Source of the DNA: VRUE01 sp963702705
GTDB taxonomy: Bacteria; Actinomycetota; Thermoleophilia; Solirubrobacterales; 70-9
DNA: 64,000 bases
Reading direction: 5' to 3'
Assembly: GCA_963702705.1 (NCBI GenBank)
Contig: CAVPDR010000006.1
Location: forward strand, 124,001-188,000
Notes under the pieces: generated by a model
Told to the model about the DNA's origin: nothing
Database searches by the model: none
The model's input: the letters and a program-made list of their open reading frames with translations, nothing else
Translations under genes and position numbers: made by a program
Part shown: positions 60,359 to 64,000 of the stretch, in pieces
Layout of the letters: every line of letters starts with the position of its first letter
Position numbering within the stretch: position 1 is the stretch's first letter

Positions 60359-60953
60359 ATGGCTCCGTGGAAGCTGCCTCTGATCGTCGCCGGGATCGCC
60401 GTCCCGATCGTCGCCGGGTTCTGCGTCGGCGGCGGGGGAGTGGGCCTCGGCCTCGGTGCAGTGGCGGTATTGGCGCTGGTCGTCGTCGCCGTGCGTCAGC
60501 AACCTCGCGGTCCGATCGTCTCGGCGCCGGCACAGGACGACAGGCGGCATGTGCTGATCGTCGCCGCGACTGCGGTTGAGGAGCCGAGCGAGGTCGGCCG
60601 GGTGGCCGCGGTGGCCGAGCTCGACGGCGCGGCGGATAGGCCGGACGTGCTCGTCCTGGTCCCGGCCCGGATCGGCTTCCTCGATCGCTGGGCCTCGGAC
60701 GTCGAGGTCGCTCGGCACCGGGCCCAGCAGCGCCTGGTTGCGACGGTGGCGGCGCTGGCAAAGGCCGGGATCGCGGCCGAGGCCCGGGTCGGCGACGAGG
60801 ACATCGTCCAGGCGACCGAGGACCAGCTGCAGAGCTTCCCGGCGACCGAGGTCGTGCTCGTGGCGGGGGCAGAGGGCAATGTCGAGGCGGCCGCGGCCGA
60901 GCTGCGTTCCCGCCTGCGCGCCGAGTTCCACGAGGTGCGCTTGGGCGACTGCA
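60359..60953 (+). CDS. Membrane-anchored universal-stress-protein-like protein, 3' end disrupted
   Basis: Two hydrophobic segments (LPLIVAGIAVPIVAGFCVGG and GLGLGAVAVLALVVVAVR) are followed by a soluble domain of about 130 residues: RHVLIVAATAVEEPSEVGRV, VLVLVPARIGFLDRWASDVE, RLVATVAALAKAGIAAEARV and VVLVAGAEGNVEAAAAELRS. The alternation of short strands and helices and the 'G-x-x-x-E-A-R-V-G-D-x-D' segment resemble USP/UspA-like folds. The frame has no stop at the domain end. It runs through the palindrome at 60954-61006 and stays open to 61915, antisense to the next gene, so the native stop seems to be lost or shifted. Confidence 0.6.
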
Positions 60954-61006
60954 GCGAACTGCATCAAATTCCCTACCTGGGAGGGTGGGAATTTGATGCA
61001 GTTCGC
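60954..61006. repeat. Palindrome, type A (ACTGCATCAAATT stem), copy 2
   Basis: Perfect 20-bp arms at 60954-60973 (GCGAACTGCATCAAATTCCC) and 60987-61006 with a 13-nt loop. It shares the stem core and loop length with 6761-6811. It separates the USP-like gene from the convergent secreted-protein gene, whose stop abuts the right arm. Confidence 0.85.
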
Positions 61007-62001
61007 TCAGCAGGCATGTGGCCGGGCGGCGCTGCGCACGACCTGGAAGGCGCTGCCCGGGATCCGCTTCAGCTGGTCGAGGTTCTCGTCGTCCCAGCGG
61101 CGGTCGCTGCTGCCGCTGAAGTACCAGTTGGAGCCGTTGTCGGCGACGATCATCCCGTAGCGCTTGAACGCTTCGGCGATCACGCGGGCGCCGCCGCTGA
61201 AGCCGCCGAGCCCGTAGCCGGCCTTCAGCCGCAGCCGCGTTCCCATCGCCGGCGCGTTCGGGTCGGAGGTGTCGCCGGCGCAGTGCGAGGCGGGGTGGAC
61301 CCAGGCGTTGCGGGTGCTGTCGAAGGTGACCCGGATCGCGTGTTCGAGGTGTCCGGCTGCGACCTCGTCGTAGCGGACCAGGCCGGGGAAGATCGGCAGT
61401 CCGGCGGCGTCGGCGGAGGTCCAGGAGTCGGGGCGCAGGGCGGTCGAGCGCAGGTCCCAGCGGGCGCCCGAGTCGGCGTTCCAGTGAGCCCCGCCGCCGC
61501 GCTTGGGGAAGGCGCGGTAGAGCTCGTAGAGGGTGCAGCTCGAGCGGTCGACGACGAGCACGTGGCGGTCGCCGTCGCTGCTCTTGCCGCCCTCGACCGG
61601 GGCCGCCGCGGGGACCGGGAAGGGCCCGGGGTCGCTCTCGTCGCCGTAGGCGGTGTAGTGGACCGGCAGCTTGCGCTGGCCGGCGCCGACGACCGCGTAG
61701 GGGAAGCCGTAGGCGCGGGGCGAGCCGAAGTCGGGGTGGAGGCAGGTTGCCGCCGTGGGCGTCGATGTAGGCGATCGTCGCGGCCGAGTTGGGGGCGACG
61801 GGCGCCTTGGAGATGTCCTGGTTCCAGGCGGCCTCGTTGGGGAGGGACGGGGCGTTGGCGGCGAGTGCCGGGAGGCGGGTCGGGGAAGACCGGGCAGCTG
61901 CCGAGGTCGGGGTAGGGGCCGACGGCGGCGGCCGAGGTGACCCATGCCAAGGCGGCGACGGTCAGTGCGAGCACCGGCGCCGCGCCTGCGAGCCGGCGCA
62001 T
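61007..62001 (-). CDS. Secreted protein of unknown function (two frameshifts)
   Basis: The signal peptide RRLAGAAPVLALTVAALAWV (from the ATG at 62001) leads to VGPYPDLGSCPVFPDP. After a frame change near 61883 the text continues LAANAPSLPNEAAWNQDISK and APVAPNSAATIAYIDAHGGN. After a second change near 61745 it reads LHPDFGSPRAYGFPYAVVGA and runs to the end, including HVLVVDRSSCTLYELYRAFP, RYDEVAAGHLEHAIRVTFDS, GLGGFSGGARVIAEAFKRYG and IVADNGSNWYFSGSSDRRWD. Both changes look like one-base insertions. The family is recognisable as an anonymous actinobacterial exported protein with an N-terminal 'AWNQDISKAPV' block; no activity is known. Confidence 0.7.
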
Positions 62002-62037
62002 CGGACTTTGACCCACCTCTGGGGTGGTCAAAGTCCG
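62002..62037. terminator. 12-bp hairpin between two minus-strand genes
   Basis: Arms CGGACTTTGACC (62002-62013) and GGTCAAAGTCCG (62026-62037). It begins one base after the start codon of the downstream secreted gene and ends at the stop of the upstream 85-residue gene, so it probably terminates the latter and lies in the leader of the former. Confidence 0.6.
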
Positions 62038-62295
62038 TTACGCGACATCGTCGGTCCCCGTGCGCTCGCGGATGTGCAGCCGGCCGATGTCCAGTTCCTC
62101 GATCGCGAGCTTGCCGATGGCCGCTCTGCCGACCGCGAGGCGACCGACGCTGAGCCGCCCGATCGCGAAGCCGCCGATCGCGGCAGCGCCGACCGCAAGC
62201 GCCCCGACCGCCAATGCGCCGCGAGCCTGTATACCGGTCGCGGCGATCGACCGAACCTCGGGCCGGAAGAAGGAGATCCCGAATCGTTGCGGCAT
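62038..62295 (-). CDS. Small solenoid-repeat protein (hxxhxhG repeats)
   Basis: An 85-residue protein whose middle is a regular six-residue repeat: ALAVGALAVGAAAIGGFAIG continuing RLSVGRLAVGRAAIGKLAIE and ELDIGRLHI. The spacing of A/L-x-V/I-G every 5-6 residues suggests a left-handed beta-helix (pentapeptide/hexapeptide-like), with the hydrophobic residues stacking inside. The N-terminus FGISFFRPEVRSIAATGIQA is conserved in similar actinobacterial proteins known to me only as hypothetical. No signal peptide. The start is the ATG at 62295; the neighbouring amidotransferase gene diverges 35 bp away. Confidence 0.6.
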   Translation of the reverse strand: MPQRFGISFFRPEVRSIAATGIQARGALAVGALAVGAAAIGGFAIGRLSVGRLAVGRAAIGKLAIEELDIGRLHIRERTGTDDVA

Positions 62296-62330
62296 CGCCC
62301 GAACCGTAGCGCGGCTAGCCTGGGGCGCCG

Positions 62331-63059
62331 ATGACTGTGGACGAGCGACCGACTCTGCTGGCGATCCAGCACGTGCCCTGGGAGGGACCGCACCGGATTC
62401 TCGACGCCTGCGGCAGCCTCGACGTGCACACGGTCAAACCGCTGGCCGGACAGCGCCTGCCCGACCACGGCCAGGTCGCGGGCGCGGTAGTGATGGGCGG
62501 CCCGATGGGCGTTGACGAAACCGATCGCCACCCGGAGCTGGTGGCCGAGTGCGAGTGGCTCGCCGAGGCCGTACGCCGCGAGATGCCGCTGCTCGGCATC
62601 TGCCTCGGGGCGCAGCTGCTCGCTCGCGCGCTCGGGGCGCAGGTGAGGCGGGGGGAGGGAGCGGAGATCGGCTGGGCGCCGGTGGAGATCCTCGACCCCG
62701 CCGACCCGATCCTCGGTGCGCTGGCCCCGAGCACGACCGTCCTGCACTGGCACGGCGACATCTTCGAGCTTCCCGACGGGGCCCAGCCCCTGGCCCGCTC
62801 GGCGAAGACCGAGCACCAGGCCTTTCGTCATGGCAACGCCTGGGGAGTCCTCTTCCACCCTGAGGCCGACCTTGCCCTGCTAGAGGCGTGGCTGGCCGTT
62901 CCCGAGATGGTTCGCGAAGCCGGCAAGGCCCTCGGCGACGAGGGAGTCCAGGCCCTGCCCGAGGAGGCCGAAGCGGCGGAGCCGGAGCTGATCGAGCGCA
63001 CGACCCCGGGCCTGCGGGCATTCGCCGCCTTGGCAGAAGCAAATCGCCCCACGGGCTGA
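62331..63059 (+). CDS. Class I glutamine amidotransferase-like protein
   Basis: A 242-residue protein of the GMP-synthase-like GATase family. The nucleophile elbow PLLGICLGAQLLARALGAQV contains the catalytic Cys. VVMGGPMGVDETDRHPELVA precedes it, HWHGDIFELPDGAQPLARSA is a family block, and the catalytic His-Glu pair lies in WGVLFHPEADLALLEAW. A Glu-rich C-terminal tail of about 50 residues follows. Such stand-alone proteins may act in gamma-glutamyl hydrolysis or amide transfer; the partner is unknown. The ATG at 62331 is close to the divergent solenoid gene. Confidence 0.88.
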   Translation: MTVDERPTLLAIQHVPWEGPHRILDACGSLDVHTVKPLAGQRLPDHGQVAGAVVMGGPMGVDETDRHPELVAECEWLAEAVRREMPLLGICLGAQLLARALGAQVRRGEGAEIGWAPVEILDPADPILGALAPSTTVLHWHGDIFELPDGAQPLARSAKTEHQAFRHGNAWGVLFHPEADLALLEAWLAVPEMVREAGKALGDEGVQALPEEAEAAEPELIERTTPGLRAFAALAEANRPTG

Positions 63060-63100
63060 CCCCCAGTCGGGCGTCCCAGCACGCTAGATTGGGGCCACGC

Positions 63101-63174
63101 GGTGGACGTAGCTCAGTTGGTAGAGCTCCTGGTTGTGGTCCAGGCGGTCGCCGGTTCGAATCCGGTCGTCCACC
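63101..63174 (+). tRNA. tRNA-His (anticodon GTG)
   Basis: A cloverleaf with the extra 5' G (-1) at 63101 expected for tRNA-His. Acceptor GTGGACG (63102-63108) pairs with CGTCCAC (63167-63173), and the discriminator is C. The D-arm is TAGCTCAGTTGGTAGAGCT, the anticodon loop is TTGTGGT (anticodon GTG), and the T-arm is GCCGGTTCGAATCCGGT. CCA is not encoded. Confidence 0.95.
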
Positions 63175-63346
63175 CTCTCAAGGGCCCCCGCCCATGTCGG
63201 CCTCCGGCTTCCTCTTTTTTCAATCCACCGGGACCTTCACAGCGACGTGCTCGCCGAGATGAGGCGAGCTCGCGCCGTTTCGAAGAGAAGGCCGCCACGG
63301 CAGCGGCAAAGCGGCGCTCGACTTCTATGGATACGGTCCCGACTCC

Positions 63347-64000
63347 GTGACCCACGGCAGCGACGTCTACTCGATCCCGCAGGACCTGCTCGACTTTCGC
63401 GAGACGATCTCCCAGATCGCGCGGGAGCGGATTGCGCCGCGGGCCGCCGAAATCGACGAGAAGTCCGAATACCCGGCGGATGTGCGGGAGCTGTTGGCCG
63501 AGCACGACATCCTCGCGCTGCCCTTCGAGGAGGAGTACGGGGGGACCGGGACCGGGACCCTGATGTTGCAGATGGCGGTCGAGGAGATCGCCAAGGCCTG
63601 CGCCTCCAGCGCCCTGATCCTGATGGTGCAGGAGCTCGGCTCATTGCCGATACGGCTCTTCGGCAGCGACGAGCTGAAGCGGCGGGTGCTGCCGCGCTGC
63701 GCCAGCGGCGAGTGGACGCCGGCCTTCGCGCTGTCCGAGCCCGAGGCCGGCTCGGACCCCGCGGCGATGCGCACCCACGCCGAGCTCGACGGTGACGAAT
63801 GGGTCATCAACGGCGCCAAGAACTGGATTAGCAACGCCGGCGTCGCCGACTTCTACGTCGTCTTTGCCGTCACCGACCGCGAAAAGCGGCGGATCACCGC
63901 CTTCGTGGTCGAGGCCGACCGACCCGGCTTCTCAATCGGCAAGCTCGAGCACAAGCTCGGCATCCGCGGCTCGCCGACCGGCTCGCCCGTCTTTGACGAC
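63347..64000 (+). CDS. Acyl-CoA dehydrogenase, 5' part (runs off the window)
   Basis: From a GTG at 63347 the frame is open to the window end (218 codons). It begins IPQDLLDFRETISQIARERI, then LPFEEEYGGTGTGTLMLQMA and EEIAKACASSALILMVQELG. The FAD/substrate signature ALSEPEAGSDPAAMRTHAEL is followed by WVINGAKNWISNAGVADFYV, both standard acyl-CoA dehydrogenase blocks. FVVEADRPGFSIGKLEHKLG and IRGSPTGSPVFDD precede the cut. The catalytic Glu and the C-terminal helical domain lie beyond 64000. It is a soluble flavoenzyme of beta-oxidation or branched-chain acyl-CoA breakdown. The region 63175-63346 between tRNA-His and this gene shows nothing I can name. Confidence 0.92.
   Translation, partial: MTHGSDVYSIPQDLLDFRETISQIARERIAPRAAEIDEKSEYPADVRELLAEHDILALPFEEEYGGTGTGTLMLQMAVEEIAKACASSALILMVQELGSLPIRLFGSDELKRRVLPRCASGEWTPAFALSEPEAGSDPAAMRTHAELDGDEWVINGAKNWISNAGVADFYVVFAVTDREKRRITAFVVEADRPGFSIGKLEHKLGIRGSPTGSPVFDD

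Noticed and set aside
63175..63346. A coding region between tRNA-His and the acyl-CoA dehydrogenase
   Set aside because: Short frames in all phases have no plausible start with ribosome-binding site and show no family resemblance.

Overview
Organism. The window is GC-rich (third codon positions almost all G/C), with many GTG and TTG starts and ATGA/GTGA stop-start overlaps. It has a dcw cluster without ftsA, a one-domain Ku plus a LigD polymerase-only protein, a glycine cleavage system with split P subunits, and several small secreted protein families common in soil actinomycetes of the Thermoleophilia/Solirubrobacterales type. I infer a deep-branching high-GC actinobacterium of that kind; no rRNA or species marker is present to fix it.

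Layout. (1) 0.06-3.8 kb: TPR protein, a NarL-type two-component pair and an anchored secreted protein. (2) 3.9-10.5 kb: a cobalamin riboswitch followed by a B12-uptake operon. It encodes two exported DUF4430 (transcobalamin beta-domain-like) proteins, EcfT, a double ATPase EcfA, and an S component fused to an exported alpha/alpha-barrel repeat domain resembling the transcobalamin/intrinsic-factor alpha-domain. The operon is peppered with single-base frameshifts in this sequence. (3) 10.6-17 kb: nitroreductase, GlpD, a degenerate Rho paralogue, a PHP-type phosphatase, a PfkB kinase, a DUF192 protein and an Excalibur lipoprotein. (4) 17.1-22 kb: a Tad secretion/pilus module with its own response regulator and kinase, followed by an RTX-like protein, a secreted trypsin-like protease and a membrane protein. 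(5) 26.2-43.3 kb: the cell-wall/division cluster mraZ-rsmH-ftsL-ftsI-murE-murF-mraY-[antisense secreted gene]-murD-ftsW-murG-murC-murB-ftsQ-ftsZ. An MraZ-type operator lies inside the mraZ promoter and ftsZ has its own promoter. (6) 43.4-55.8 kb: the glycine cleavage operon gcvT-H-PA-PB, acetyltransferases, a Ku/LigD-Pol end-joining pair, MsrA, a large membrane glycosyltransferase-like protein, SRPBCC and alpha/beta-hydrolase genes. (7) 55.9-64 kb: tRNA-Arg(TCT) with an IS481-like element at its 3' end, 1-Cys peroxiredoxin, an FAD oxidoreductase, a sterol-desaturase-like enzyme, small membrane proteins, a glutamine amidotransferase-like protein, tRNA-His and the 5' part of an acyl-CoA dehydrogenase.

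Two things stand out. The first is the riboswitch-controlled operon, which brings together bacterial counterparts of both halves of the animal B12 carriers next to, and partly fused to, an ECF transporter. The second is a population of long, nearly perfect palindromes (9-26 bp arms). They sit at gene ends, often with both convergent stop codons inside the arms. Some run in frame through coding sequence (murE, EcfA), and at least two stem types recur at distant places.

Frameshifts are dense in 4.2-9.95 kb and sporadic elsewhere (histidine kinase, murF, one secreted protein). The alternating frames keep all family motifs, so I favour sequencing or assembly error over decay, but raw reads would be needed to decide.
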